A stretch of 64,000 nucleotides of DNA from contig DFVG01000047.1 of NCBI GenBank assembly GCA_002379985.1, positions 103,247 to 167,246 of the forward strand, read 5' to 3'. A program made the position numbers and the translations under genes. Positions 25,474-34,095 of this stretch are shown in pieces (the first letter of the stretch is position 1; each line of letters begins with the position of its first letter). The notes under the pieces were generated by a model, which saw nothing but the letters and a program-made list of their open reading frames with translations, did not search any database and was not told the origin of the DNA. The stretch comes from Flavobacteriaceae bacterium UBA4166. Its GTDB lineage: Bacteria > Bacteroidota > Bacteroidia > Flavobacteriales > Flavobacteriaceae.

Positions 25474-26922
25474 ATGGCAATGAACTATCAAGATATCGCC
25501 TCTTTGTTACAAAGCGAACCGTCACTTATAGAAGTAAACGTCCGTGGATGGGTACGATCGTTTCGAAGCAATCGATTTATCGCCTTGAACGACGGATCTT
25601 CTCTACACAATCTTCAGTGCGTGGTTGACTACGACAATTTTGAAGAAGCGATGCTGAAAAAGATCACGACGGGAGCCGCTATTGAAGTGAAAGGACTCTT
25701 GGTAGAAAGTCAAGGAAGTGGGCAAGCGGTGGAGATTCAAGTTTCCGCCCTTGAAATTCTTGGGGAAGCCGATCCTGAAGAAGTAAAGAAAACCATTCTT
25801 TCTCCAAAGCGCCATACGCTAGAGAAACTGAGAGAACAGGCACACTTGAGAGTCCGCACAAATACCTTTGGAGCTGTCATGCGAATGCGATCCAAGCTTT
25901 CTTTTGCCGTGCATGAATACTTTCAGAAGAACGGATTTTACTATATGCATACGCCTATTATCACGGGAAGCGATGCCGAAGGAGCAGGAGAAATGTTTCG
26001 GGTTTCTAACCTAAGCCTTGAAAACCCGCCAAAGACCGAAGATGGAGATATCGATTTCAAAAAAGATTTCTTCGGAAAGGAAACCAATCTAACCGTAAGC
26101 GGACAACTGGAAGCGGAAACCTTTGCAATGGGATTAGGGAAAGTATATACGTTTGGGCCCACCTTCCGAGCTGAAAACTCCAATACGTCACGCCACTTGG
26201 CAGAGTTTTGGATGATCGAACCGGAAGTGGCGTTCTACGATCTGGCGGACAATATGGATCTGGCCGAGGATTTTATCAAATACGTACTACGATATGTTCT
26301 CGAGCATTGCGCTGATGATTTGGAGTTTTTAGAAAACAGACTGTTACAAGAAGAGAAATCGAAACCGCAAAATGAACGAAGTGAGATGACCTTACGCGAG
26401 AAACTTCACTTTGTGGTGGACAATAACTTCAAGCGTGTAAGTTATACCGAAGCGATTGAGATCCTCAAAAACAGTAAGCCCAATAAAAAGAAAAAATTCA
26501 AATACCCTATTGATGCATGGGGCGCTGATCTGCAAAGCGAACACGAACGGTTTTTGGTAGAGAAACACTTTAAATGTCCCGTGATTCTATTTGATTACCC
26601 TGCCACCATTAAAGCCTTTTACATGCGCCTCAATGAAGACGGAAAGACGGTTCGCGCGATGGATGTCTTATTTCCGGGAATTGGTGAGATCGTAGGAGGG
26701 TCGCAACGGGAGGAACGCTATGACGTCCTAAAATCTAAGATGGAGCAAATGGACATTCCCGAAGAAGAACTGTGGTGGTATCTGGAGCTTCGAAAGTTTG
26801 GAACCGCCGTACACAGTGGTTTTGGTCTTGGTTTTGAACGACTAGTTCAGTTTGCTACCGGCATGGGTAACATTCGAGATGTCATCCCCTATCCACGTAC
26901 TCCGGGGAATGCAGAATTCTAG
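25474..26922 (+). CDS. asnS: Asparaginyl-tRNA synthetase
   Basis: A 482-residue class IIb aminoacyl-tRNA synthetase. The N-terminal OB-fold binds the anticodon (VNVRGWVRSFRSNRFIALND). The catalytic core has HTPIITGSDAEGAGEMF, motif 2 around TFRAENSNTSRHLAEFWMIEPE and motif 3 GFGLGFERLVQF, ending in GNIRDVIPYPRTPGNAEF, which is diagnostic for AsnRS as opposed to AspRS. Its presence means that Asn-tRNA is made directly in this organism. It precedes rpoN; a moderate terminator lies between. Confidence 0.98.
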   Translation: MAMNYQDIASLLQSEPSLIEVNVRGWVRSFRSNRFIALNDGSSLHNLQCVVDYDNFEEAMLKKITTGAAIEVKGLLVESQGSGQAVEIQVSALEILGEADPEEVKKTILSPKRHTLEKLREQAHLRVRTNTFGAVMRMRSKLSFAVHEYFQKNGFYYMHTPIITGSDAEGAGEMFRVSNLSLENPPKTEDGDIDFKKDFFGKETNLTVSGQLEAETFAMGLGKVYTFGPTFRAENSNTSRHLAEFWMIEPEVAFYDLADNMDLAEDFIKYVLRYVLEHCADDLEFLENRLLQEEKSKPQNERSEMTLREKLHFVVDNNFKRVSYTEAIEILKNSKPNKKKKFKYPIDAWGADLQSEHERFLVEKHFKCPVILFDYPATIKAFYMRLNEDGKTVRAMDVLFPGIGEIVGGSQREERYDVLKSKMEQMDIPEEELWWYLELRKFGTAVHSGFGLGFERLVQFATGMGNIRDVIPYPRTPGNAEF

Positions 26923-26951
26923 AAAAAGTAAATCATAACCTTATATTAAAT

Positions 26952-26984
26952 CGCCTTGCTTTCTACAGAAACTAGGCGGTTTTT
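26952..26984 (+). terminator. Weak terminator after asnS
   Basis: CGCCT (26952-26956) pairs with AGGCG (26974-26978) over a 17-nt loop, followed by GTTTTT. Confidence 0.45.
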
Positions 26985-27016
26985 GTTACATTTATACCAA
27001 AGGTATACGCATATTT

Positions 27017-28471
27017 ATGCTCAAGCAACAACTTAATTTTAAACTCTCTCAGAAGCTCTCGCCTCAGCAGATTCAGTTAATGAAACTGATCCAACTGCCT
27101 ACGCAAGCCTTTGAGCAGCGTATTTCTCAAGAATTAGAGGAAAATCCTGCCTTGGAAAAAGGAAAAGAAGAAAAAGATTCTCTCGATGATGATTTCGATA
27201 ATTCTGATGATTATGAGCAAGATTCAGAAGTAATTGAAACCGAAATTGATGTGGATGAGTATTTAAGTGACGATGAGATCCCTAGTTATAAGTTAGCGGC
27301 CAATAATTACAGTGCTGACGATGAAGACAAGCAAATTCCTTATGCTTCGGGCGTATCGTTCAACCAACATCTATTACGACAACTGAACACCTATCGCTTG
27401 AGCGAGGAAGAAGAAGAGATCGCACGTTTTTTGGTGGGAAGCATTGATGAGAGCGGATATATTCGGCGTGACCTTCAAGACATTGTTGACGATTTGGCCT
27501 TTACCCAAAATGTCTATACTTCCGAAGAAAAAATCGAAGAAGTCCTACAAATCGTTCACGATCTCGACCCGGCCGGAGTAGGCGCTAGAAACCTGCAAGA
27601 ATGTTTGCGGTTACAATTGGAACGAAAACGTGAAACTCCGGCAGTAGCCCTGGCGTTGGATATTATCAATGAAGCCTTCGATCATTTCACCAAAAAGCAT
27701 TATAAAAAGCTACTTTCTAAGTTTGATATTACTGAAGACGAATTGCGAAATGCCATCCATGAGATTGAAGGTCTGAACCCGAAACCGGGAGGCACCTATT
27801 CTGGGAATACCCGAATGGTAGAACACGTGGTTCCTGATTTCGCGATCAAAATAGAAGATGGAGAGTTGCAACTGACACTAAATGGAAGAAACGCTCCAGA
27901 ACTGCACGTTTCCAGAGAATATACAAATATGCTGAAAGGCTATAAGGCCGCAAAAGAACGTTCAAAATCCCAGAAAGATGCTGTGATGTTCATCAAACAA
28001 AAATTGGACGCAGCCAAATGGTTTATCGATGCGATCAAACAACGGCAACAGACACTTTGGGTAACCATGAATGCCATCATGCAACATCAGTATGAGTATT
28101 TTATGACGGGAGATGAACGAAAGCTAAAGCCTATGATCCTCAAGGACATTGCAGATACGATTGATATGGACGTTTCCACCGTTTCTCGAGTTGCCAACAG
28201 CAAATATGTGGATACTCCCTACGGGACAAAACTGATCAAAGAGTTTTTCAGTGAATCGATGAAAAATGATCAAGGGGAAGATGTTTCTACCCGAGAGATC
28301 AAAAAGATCTTGGAGATCACCGTTTCCGAAGAGAATAAGAAGAAACCCCTCACTGACGATAAACTTGCAAAGATCCTGAAAGAAAAGGGGTACCCGATCG
28401 CGCGTCGAACGGTCGCGAAATATCGCGAGCAACTAGACATCCCTGTCGCTCGACTTCGTAAAGAAATTTAA
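27017..28471 (+). CDS. rpoN: RNA polymerase sigma-54 factor
   Basis: A 484-residue sigma-54. Region I is the Gln/Leu-rich activator-responsive segment (KLSQKLSPQQIQLMKLIQLP) and is followed by a strongly acidic region II (about 50-95). The core-binding domain and the helix-turn-helix (LKDIADTIDMDVSTVSRVANSK) follow, and the RpoN box ARRTVAKYRE lies at residues 462-471, so the protein is complete. It directs transcription from -24/-12 promoters when activated by bEBP proteins; no such activator is encoded in this window. A membrane protein gene begins in its stop codon (TAATG). Confidence 0.98.
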   Translation: MLKQQLNFKLSQKLSPQQIQLMKLIQLPTQAFEQRISQELEENPALEKGKEEKDSLDDDFDNSDDYEQDSEVIETEIDVDEYLSDDEIPSYKLAANNYSADDEDKQIPYASGVSFNQHLLRQLNTYRLSEEEEEIARFLVGSIDESGYIRRDLQDIVDDLAFTQNVYTSEEKIEEVLQIVHDLDPAGVGARNLQECLRLQLERKRETPAVALALDIINEAFDHFTKKHYKKLLSKFDITEDELRNAIHEIEGLNPKPGGTYSGNTRMVEHVVPDFAIKIEDGELQLTLNGRNAPELHVSREYTNMLKGYKAAKERSKSQKDAVMFIKQKLDAAKWFIDAIKQRQQTLWVTMNAIMQHQYEYFMTGDERKLKPMILKDIADTIDMDVSTVSRVANSKYVDTPYGTKLIKEFFSESMKNDQGEDVSTREIKKILEITVSEENKKKPLTDDKLAKILKEKGYPIARRTVAKYREQLDIPVARLRKEI

Positions 28472-29076
28472 TGAACTTCCTATTACGAGCATCCAGTTAT
28501 ATCTTGCATCCTTTGCTGATGCCACTGTTAGGAACGCTCATTTACTTTGGTATGACGCCACGTTATGTAGAATGGGAGGTGGTTCAAGCGAAGGGCTTTG
28601 CAGTTGCTATTATTACAATATTTATTCCCATTGTAACCTTCTTTTTATTGAAGAACATGAATGTGGTAGATACCATTCATTTAAAAACGGCTAAGGAGCG
28701 GAAAGTCCCGTTGATGCTGCAATGTGTATTGCTGTTATTGATCATCAAGCTGGTCTTTGATCCGTACGAAACACCCGAACTCAATTATTTTTTCGTTGGA
28801 ATTTTATTTTCAGCCATGACGGCTCTAGTGATGGTGTTTTTCTCTATCAAAATTAGCCTGCATCAAATGGGCATTGCAGGAATCACCATGTTTTTAATTG
28901 CGTTGAGCATCCACTTTAAGATCAATATGCTACTATGGATCGCACTTTTTTTTCTACTAAACGGTTTAGTAGCCAGTGCCCGACTTCAAGCCGAAGCACA
29001 TACGTATCAAGAGTTGAGTTTTGGCTTTTGTATCGGACTTCTTCCTCAGTTGATTTTATTGAACTTTTGGCTATAA
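28471..29076 (+). CDS. Uncharacterised multi-pass membrane protein coupled to rpoN
   Basis: I do not recognise the family with certainty. The protein has 201 residues and is almost entirely hydrophobic, with about six TM segments and short loops. The N-terminus reads LRASSYILHPLLMPLLGT, and a loop with HLKTAKERKVPLM lies between the second and third hydrophobic groups. A basic/acidic conserved-looking segment, SARLQAEAHTYQELSFGFCIG, precedes the last TM helix. The ATG overlaps the last base of the rpoN stop, so it is translated from the rpoN message. It converges on the next gene with a 6-nt overlap of coding ends. A PAP2-like phosphatase relation is conceivable, but no catalytic motif is visible. 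Confidence 0.8.
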   Translation: MNFLLRASSYILHPLLMPLLGTLIYFGMTPRYVEWEVVQAKGFAVAIITIFIPIVTFFLLKNMNVVDTIHLKTAKERKVPLMLQCVLLLLIIKLVFDPYETPELNYFFVGILFSAMTALVMVFFSIKISLHQMGIAGITMFLIALSIHFKINMLLWIALFFLLNGLVASARLQAEAHTYQELSFGFCIGLLPQLILLNFWL

Positions 29077-29796
29077 GATATAAAAGATAATTCCTAGCCG
29101 CAGCGTTCTGAAGTCGATCGCATTTCCTGTATCCGTCACGGCATCGCTAAAGAAGGGTGTAAATTGGTAATAGGCGTGTATGTTGAAGGTACCATAACCA
29201 AAGCTAAGGGTAGCTCCCATATGAAACGGATTGAACTCGGGAATGTCTGTTTGCACCACTTCATTCCCGGGTTGCATAAAGCGCGCTTTATACCAATAGG
29301 TGTATCCCAACTTGATACCACCATAGATACGCCAAAACTTAAAGGATTTAGAAGTAGAGGTACGCCATCTAAATTCGATGGGAGCTTCGAGAGTAGCGGT
29401 ACTAAAACGGTTAAAGTCGTAGGGAATCTCATTCTCATCCAACACGTTGAATATGGTATTTTCGTCTGGATCTTCTCCGATAAATAAATTTTGACCGTAA
29501 CGATTAAAAGAAACCCCGGCACCTACGGCAAGAGCAACATTTCGGCGTTTATTAAGCGGCATGTCTCTTAAATACCCAAAATTGATCCCCCCTGATAATC
29601 CACGTAAATTGACATTCGAAGGAACATTAAGTATGAGATTGTAGGTGGCGGAGAAATAAAACTGATCTTCACGGTACAGAGAATCTCTTTCAGACACGGG
29701 AATAATGTCCTCATCCTCTTCTTCCTGCGCCCAACAAAGGGACGGTGTCATAAGAAACAGAGTGGTGAAAAACCACCAAAGAAAAAGCTTCCGCAT
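29071..29796 (-). CDS. Outer-membrane beta-barrel protein (PorT/OMP_b-brl type)
   Basis: A 241-residue exported barrel. The signal peptide MRKLFLWWFFTTLFLMTPSLCWAQ is followed by an acidic stretch and then alternating strands: YFSATYNLILNVPSNV, GGINFGYLRDMPLNKRRNVALAVGAGVSF, and a final LRLGIIFYIL. The pattern fits the outer-membrane beta-barrel family that includes PorT-like proteins, but the genuine T9SS component cannot be claimed from this alone. The frame opens 20 codons further upstream; ATG 29796 starts the signal peptide. It lies downstream of the exb operon but is separated from it by a strong bidirectional terminator. Confidence 0.75.
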   Translation of the reverse strand: MRKLFLWWFFTTLFLMTPSLCWAQEEEDEDIIPVSERDSLYREDQFYFSATYNLILNVPSNVNLRGLSGGINFGYLRDMPLNKRRNVALAVGAGVSFNRYGQNLFIGEDPDENTIFNVLDENEIPYDFNRFSTATLEAPIEFRWRTSTSKSFKFWRIYGGIKLGYTYWYKARFMQPGNEVVQTDIPEFNPFHMGATLSFGYGTFNIHAYYQFTPFFSDAVTDTGNAIDFRTLRLGIIFYIL

Positions 29797-29835
29797 ACTA
29801 TAAAGATAACGGGAAAATTTAAAAATATGACATAA

Positions 29836-29867
29836 AAAAACGCCTTGATGACTCAAGGCGTTTTTCT
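29836..29867 (-). terminator. Terminator of the exb operon
   Basis: CGCCTTGA (29841-29848) pairs with TCAAGGCG (29853-29860), loop TGAC; flanking A and T tracts make it work in either direction. On the minus strand it follows the second exbD by about 15 nt. Confidence 0.85.
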
Positions 29868-29880
29868 TGCAATGAATATA

Positions 29881-30354
29881 TTAATTTTCTAACTGATTAC
29901 CAGGAGAGGTAATGTAGATAATTTTTAACATGTTCAAATCTCGCAACTCCTGTTTGATGTCTGAAACCAACCCAGTGTTCGTTTCGTTATCTACTTTGAG
30001 AGCCACCATTACTTTGTCTTGAAGTTCAGGACGCAATTGCGCACGTAATTCGTTCAAAGCAAATTTGATATTGTCAATATCGGTGTATTTATCACCAATT
30101 TGGATCTTCCCTTCGGTACCGTATTTATCTTGATACTGAGAGCTAGGCTTCCCGGCGTAGATAAAGATAGAACGGTCCTTTTTTAGCTTTTCCACTTGAT
30201 CTCCTTTTGGTAGTTCCTGTTGAACAAGTAAGTTGTTCTCGCGTAATACGGTTACTACCATGAAGAAGAATAGAAGCATAAATACGATATCAGGCAAGGA
30301 TGCTGTAGAAATCGCAGGAAGTTCTCCACTTTTTTTCTTTTTAAATTTTGACAT
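29881..30354 (-). CDS. exbD: ExbD/TolR-family biopolymer transport protein (second copy)
   Basis: A 157-residue protein with one TM helix near the N-terminus, after a basic cytoplasmic tail (SKFKKKKSGELP). The TM helix carries the essential proton-pathway aspartate, D22 in SLPDIVFMLLFFFMVV. The periplasmic part ends in VMVALKVDNETNTGLVSDIKQELRD, the ExbD/TolR fold. With ExbB it forms the proton-driven motor that powers TonB-dependent receptors. It is the last gene of the operon, 19 bp after the larger ExbD, and is followed by a terminator. Confidence 0.93.
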   Translation of the reverse strand: MSKFKKKKSGELPAISTASLPDIVFMLLFFFMVVTVLRENNLLVQQELPKGDQVEKLKKDRSIFIYAGKPSSQYQDKYGTEGKIQIGDKYTDIDNIKFALNELRAQLRPELQDKVMVALKVDNETNTGLVSDIKQELRDLNMLKIIYITSPGNQLEN

Positions 30355-30373
30355 AGTCTAATTTATATAAAGG

Positions 30374-31000
30374 TTATTCGCCCCGTTTCTTGGGTTCTGC
30401 TTCAGAGAGCTTCAATGGAATCATCTGCTGAACGTTTTCGAGTTTTTCTTGAATGTCTTCAGCTTTCGACCCTGTGATTTCTCCTTCATCAATCGCGCGT
30501 TTCATCTCAGTAAATTCCCAACCATATAAGCGCTGTGCTTCACGGTCTCGTAAGAAGTTATACGCAGCCACCAATTCATTTTGAACGGCAATGTACATTT
30601 CGTAAGACGTGAGTCGGTCGTTTTGAACAGAAATAACTGCTTTGTTCGGATTATCAGAAGACTCCGGAGAACGGGCTCCTTTACAGAAAGAACAATACTC
30701 TGCCGTTCCAGAAGGCGCTCCACCGTTGTCGATAAAATCGATGGCTGATTGACGCAAGTCTTTCAACTCCATCAATTCTTCTTCTACAAGGAGTTGATCA
30801 TCCTTGTTCACGTTCACAATGAAGAGGTTTTTCTCTTTTATGATAACATCCTCGTCATTGGGGGGTTCAGGGGGAGGCAATTGTCTCGCGATTCCTTTGT
30901 CCTTTTCGATCGTGGTAGTTACCAAGAAAAAGATTAGGAGCAGAAACGCGATGTCTGCCATAGATCCTGCATTTACTTCAGGTGTTGATCGTCTAGCCAT
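30374..31000 (-). CDS. exbD: ExbD/TolR-family protein, long form with CxxC insertion
   Basis: A 208-residue ExbD. The TM helix with its proton-pathway aspartate is D16 in GSMADIAFLLLIFFLVTTT. The periplasmic domain is longer than usual: after LRQSAIDFIDNGGAPSG it carries an insertion with C103-S-F-C106, then returns to the ExbD pattern (NKAVISVQNDRLTSYEMYIAVQNEL). A CxxC pair outside the cytoplasmic membrane could form a disulfide or bind metal; this is inference. ExbD doublets are common in Bacteroidota and may give motors of mixed composition. The gene lies between the 4-TM protein (2 bp) and the shorter ExbD (19 bp). Confidence 0.92.
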   Translation of the reverse strand: MARRSTPEVNAGSMADIAFLLLIFFLVTTTIEKDKGIARQLPPPEPPNDEDVIIKEKNLFIVNVNKDDQLLVEEELMELKDLRQSAIDFIDNGGAPSGTAEYCSFCKGARSPESSDNPNKAVISVQNDRLTSYEMYIAVQNELVAAYNFLRDREAQRLYGWEFTEMKRAIDEGEITGSKAEDIQEKLENVQQMIPLKLSEAEPKKRGE

Positions 31001-31002
31001 TG

Positions 31003-31431
31003 TTATCGAGTTGTCATTTTCTTAATTCCGCTGAATACCATCGCTCCAATCGCTAAAATTGCTAGGATGTAGAAAGTATACAAGCCGGTTCCTACCCATT
31101 TCGAACCACTTGCTGAAAGCATTCCACCTTCGCGTAGTTCGGTTTCCACTCCGTCTGAGAGGACGTAAGCGATCACAACAATGAGTGCAAAGGCTCCTAC
31201 AGACATCAACGTTTTCTTGAGGTCGCCTGCGAAAATTCCTTTGAGTACAAATACAACCACAAAGAGTAGAACAAGGGCAAAAATAACGTACGCAACGTAC
31301 ATGATGCCGTCAACCCCTTCACCGGTTGCCTTTATTGCCTCATCTCCTTTGGCGATAATCATTCCGAGGAATATAACCCCAGCAACGCCAAGAAGAAGTG
31401 CAACTATTTTTAAAATTTTATGCAAAGCCAT
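31003..31431 (-). CDS. Four-TM membrane protein of the exb operon
   Basis: A 142-residue protein with four clear hydrophobic helices (about 5-28, 43-68, 73-92, 112-137) and short loops, one of which, DGVETELREGGMLSASGSKWVGTG, should face outward. No catalytic motif is seen and the family has no assigned role that I can name. It is placed between exbB and exbD with gaps of 27 and 2 bp, so it is made with the motor and may be an accessory subunit or assembly factor. Its size and topology differ from ExbB/TolQ (three TM), so it is not a duplicate of that subunit. Confidence 0.85.
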   Translation of the reverse strand: MALHKILKIVALLLGVAGVIFLGMIIAKGDEAIKATGEGVDGIMYVAYVIFALVLLFVVVFVLKGIFAGDLKKTLMSVGAFALIVVIAYVLSDGVETELREGGMLSASGSKWVGTGLYTFYILAILAIGAMVFSGIKKMTTR

Positions 31432-31458
31432 ATTAATGGTGTGTTTTAGGGGTTATTG

Positions 31459-32262
31459 TTACTTTTTGTTTTTGTAGTCTACCAACATATCAATTAATGT
31501 GATAGAAGCATCTTCCATACTGTTTACGATACTATCGATCTTAGCGATAATGTAGTTGTAGAAGATCTGAAGGATAATTGCAACAATAAGTCCAAATACC
31601 GTTGTTAAAAGTGCCACTTTAATACCCCCTGCTACTAATGAAGGGTTCATGTCACCGGCAGCTTCAATCTTATCGAATGCTAAAATCATACCAATTACCG
31701 TACCCATGAAACCAAGCATCGGCGCTAATGCAATAAACAATGAAATCCAAGAAACGTTCTTTTCGAGTTGTCCCATTTGAACACCTCCGTAAGCTACTAC
31801 CGCTTTCTCAGCAGCTTCAATACTTTCATCGGCACGATCCAGACCTTGGTAATAGATTGAGGCAACAGGACCTTTAGTGTTTCTACATACTTCTTTAGCA
31901 GCTTCGATTCCACCACTATTCAGTGCATCTTCCACGTTTTCTGCTAATTTCTTAGTATTTGTTGTGGAAAGGTTTAGGTAAATAATTCGTTCGATAGCAA
32001 TTGCTAATCCAAGAATTAAACACAGTAATACGATACCCATAAAACCTGGACCTCCTTCGATGAAACGTTGTTTCAGCGCTTGGTGAAAGCCTGGGTTCTC
32101 ATCGCCGCTGGCAGCCTCTTCATCCTGAATAATTGAAACGGTTGCCGCTGTAGACAACGATTGAACGTTGGTTGGCATTGTTTGGGTAGTAGTTGCGTTT
32201 GCGTTTAAAGTGCCTGCAAATACCATTGCGGCCATTGCCATAATAGAAAATAATTTTTTCAT
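31459..32262 (-). CDS. exbB: MotA/TolQ/ExbB proton channel protein
   Basis: A 267-residue channel subunit. An N-terminal cleavable signal-like segment (MKKLFSIMAMAAMVFAG) precedes an extra hydrophilic stretch rich in Gln/Glu. The first ExbB TM helix follows (FMGIVLLCLILGLAIAIER), then the cytoplasmic helical domain, then the paired TM helices with the family motif SLFIALAPMLGFMGTVIGMI and KVALLTTVFGLIVAIILQ. It forms the pentameric channel around ExbD that couples the proton gradient to TonB. It heads an operon of four genes and has its own promoter 37 nt upstream. Confidence 0.95.
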   Translation of the reverse strand: MKKLFSIMAMAAMVFAGTLNANATTTQTMPTNVQSLSTAATVSIIQDEEAASGDENPGFHQALKQRFIEGGPGFMGIVLLCLILGLAIAIERIIYLNLSTTNTKKLAENVEDALNSGGIEAAKEVCRNTKGPVASIYYQGLDRADESIEAAEKAVVAYGGVQMGQLEKNVSWISLFIALAPMLGFMGTVIGMILAFDKIEAAGDMNPSLVAGGIKVALLTTVFGLIVAIILQIFYNYIIAKIDSIVNSMEDASITLIDMLVDYKNKK

Positions 32263-32298
32263 TGCTATCGACTTAAAGTTTGTTTTTAGTTAAAGGTT

Positions 32299-32330
32299 TA
32301 AAGATATAAAATTATTTGGTTAATCTGCAA
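32299..32330 (-). promoter_or_regulatory. Promoter of the exb operon
   Basis: On the minus strand TTG (32328-32330) is followed after 21 nt by TATCTTTA (32299-32306), one mismatch from TAnnTTTG. The -7 box ends 36 nt before the exbB ATG. Confidence 0.6.
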
Positions 32331-32622
32331 CAATAAATTATTACAGACTTAGTAATTACTTAGGTTTCAGCGATGTTTCCTGTAGGCTGTTTTACCCCAA
32401 TTTTGGTAATTGTGAACCCTTTTACACAAGGAAATCCCACAATAAGGGTTGCTAAGATATAAATTATATAAAAGTGTGCTAGGGAATTCTTTTTAAATTC
32501 AAGTTGTGATGGTGGGAATGTTACGAATAGCGCAAGAGCAACATTCTAACAATTAGCGACATAAAAACGTTCAATATGCAATTCGAGAATTCTTCAAAAA
32601 TTAAATGGATCATTCTTAAAAA
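32331..32622. other. Intergenic stretch without recognised content
   Basis: AT-rich sequence between the exb promoter and the repeat cluster. I see no open frame with protein character, no cloverleaf and no convincing terminator hairpin. Two short direct matches (AACATTC, AATAGCG) are too short to interpret. Confidence 0.5.
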
Positions 32623-32896
32623 GACTTTAAACACCTATTGCTTCGCAATAGTCAAAAACTCAAAACCTAAAGATTCAGGCAAGTTGTTGCAGGATTACCT
32701 CGCTGCGCTCGGTGATCCCAAGGTGAGGGACTTTCAACCAAATCGCTGCGCGATTTAAAAAAACCCCTATAAAAAAACGCTCAAGTGAACCTTCACGGGA
32801 TTACCTCGCTGCGCTCGGTGATCCCAAGGTGAGGGACTTTCAACACCTATTGCTTCGCAATAGTCAAAAACTCGAAACCCAAAAGACTCAAGCAAG
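32623..32896. repeat. Cluster of palindromic intergenic repeats (two units, each twice)
   Basis: Unit A occurs at 32623-32683 and, 212 bp later, at 32835-32896 with a few differences; it contains the hairpin CTATTGC-TTC-GCAATAG. Unit B is a 47-bp exact direct repeat at 32692-32738 and 32798-32844; its first 27 bases form an imperfect hairpin (GGATTACC against GGTGATCC around CGCTGCGC). Between the B copies is a third palindrome, AAATCGC-TGC-GCGATTT (32740-32756). The order is A-B-palindrome-B-A, next to tRNA-Ser. This resembles REP/MITE-like dispersed intergenic elements rather than genes. Confidence 0.8.
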
Positions 32897-32930
32897 CTTG
32901 GACCTTATGGGTTTCTCCTTTTTGGTGTTG

Positions 32931-33019
32931 CAGAGAGGAAGGGATTCGAACCCTCGATCCCGCGATAGCGGGATACACACTTTCCAGGCGTGCGCCTTCG
33001 ACCACTCGGCCACCTCTCT
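32931..33019 (-). tRNA. tRNA-Ser (anticodon GGA)
   Basis: The reverse complement begins AGAGAGGTGGCCGAG and closes with CCTCTCT plus discriminator G. The anticodon stem CACGC/GTGTG encloses CTGGAAA, giving anticodon GGA. The long variable arm typical of serine tRNAs is a perfect hairpin (ATCCCGC-TATC-GCGGGAT), and the T arm holds GGTTCGAATCC. No CCA is encoded. Confidence 0.97.
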
Positions 33020-33066
33020 AAAATGAGACGACAAATTTCGCAAAAAATTTGACTTCCTGAAAGGAA

Positions 33067-34095
33067 TTAACTGATTTCTCCGCGAAGCGAAGTTTCAAAC
33101 AACATCTTAAAACTGTTGGAGGTAATTTGATGGCCCAACAGATACATCAACTTTGCAAGTGCTGCCTCTGTAGTCATGTCTTTTCCTGAAATAACTCCTA
33201 GTTTTTTAAGCCCCACACTCGTTTCATACAATCCCATCGCGACACTTCCGCCGCTGCATTGCGTTATATTAATGACTGGTATATCCTGAGCGATCAGTTT
33301 TTTTATTGCTCCAAGAAACCAAGGCTCGTTGGTCACATTCCCGCTTCCATAGGTTTCTAAGATCACTCCTTCCAATGCTGGGTAATCAAACAAATAATGA
33401 ATGGTTTCAGGACCTATTCCGGGGAACATCTTGATAAGAAGTACATTTGACTCTAATGCAGTATGGACTTTCAGTTTTTTTCTTCGGTTAGGGCGATACA
33501 ACGCATCGTCGTCGAACACCAGATGCACGCCACTTTCTGCCAGGGGCGGATAATTAGGAGAGTTAAAAGCTTCAAAATGCTCGGCATTGATCTTGGTCGT
33601 ACGATTTGCCCGATACAATTTGTATTCAAAATACAAACACACCTCCGAAACTTTTGGATGATTCTTCTCGCGCCACGCAGCGATCTGAATGGAAGTAATT
33701 AGGTTTTCCTTGGCGTCCGTACGTAAATCTCCAATAGGCAGTTGTGAACCGGTAAAAACAACGGGCTTCGAAAGATTCTCTAACATAAAACTAAGTGCCG
33801 AACTGGTGTACGACATGGTATCGCTACCGTGCAGCACCACAAACCCATCGAAGGCATCGTAGTGCTTTTCGATCATTTGAGCCAGTGCCACCCAATAGGT
33901 TGGATTCATATTAGAACTGTCAATGGGCGTATCAAAACTTATGGTTTCAATGTCACAATCCAGTAGTTTTAGCTCGGGGATATGCTCTAAGAGTTCATCA
34001 AAATTGAAATTCCGAAGAGCGCCGGTTTCAAAATCCTTGATCATCCCAATGGTTCCACCGGTATAAATCAATAATATGCGTGGTGCGTGCGTCAT
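33067..34095 (-). CDS. ansA: Type I (cytoplasmic) L-asparaginase
   Basis: A 342-residue enzyme that hydrolyses asparagine to aspartate and ammonia. It has the first catalytic threonine block ILLIYTGGTIGM near the N-terminus and the second block VVLHGSDTMSYTSSALSFML, both diagnostic for bacterial-type asparaginases. No signal peptide is present, in line with the cytoplasmic type I group. The C-terminal domain shows the NITQCSGGSVAMGLYETS segment of the allosteric/dimer region. The ATG abuts the stop of the upstream tatD-like gene directly, so both are probably one transcript. Confidence 0.95.
   Translation of the reverse strand: MTHAPRILLIYTGGTIGMIKDFETGALRNFNFDELLEHIPELKLLDCDIETISFDTPIDSSNMNPTYWVALAQMIEKHYDAFDGFVVLHGSDTMSYTSSALSFMLENLSKPVVFTGSQLPIGDLRTDAKENLITSIQIAAWREKNHPKVSEVCLYFEYKLYRANRTTKINAEHFEAFNSPNYPPLAESGVHLVFDDDALYRPNRRKKLKVHTALESNVLLIKMFPGIGPETIHYLFDYPALEGVILETYGSGNVTNEPWFLGAIKKLIAQDIPVINITQCSGGSVAMGLYETSVGLKKLGVISGKDMTTEAALAKLMYLLGHQITSNSFKMLFETSLRGEIS

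Noticed and set aside
32576..32758. 60-codon frame across the palindromic repeats
   Set aside because: Composed of repeat units A and B with no protein-like pattern or start context.
32692..32844. Two identical 47-bp direct repeats, possible CRISPR
   Set aside because: Only two copies with a 59-bp gap that itself holds a palindrome, no further repeat and no cas genes; better read as dispersed intergenic repeats.
32829..33026. 65-codon frame on the plus strand over tRNA-Ser, containing RGRDSNPR
   Set aside because: It is the antisense of tRNA-Ser plus the repeat cluster; the RGRDSNPR string is a well-known artefact of reading serine tRNA genes backwards.
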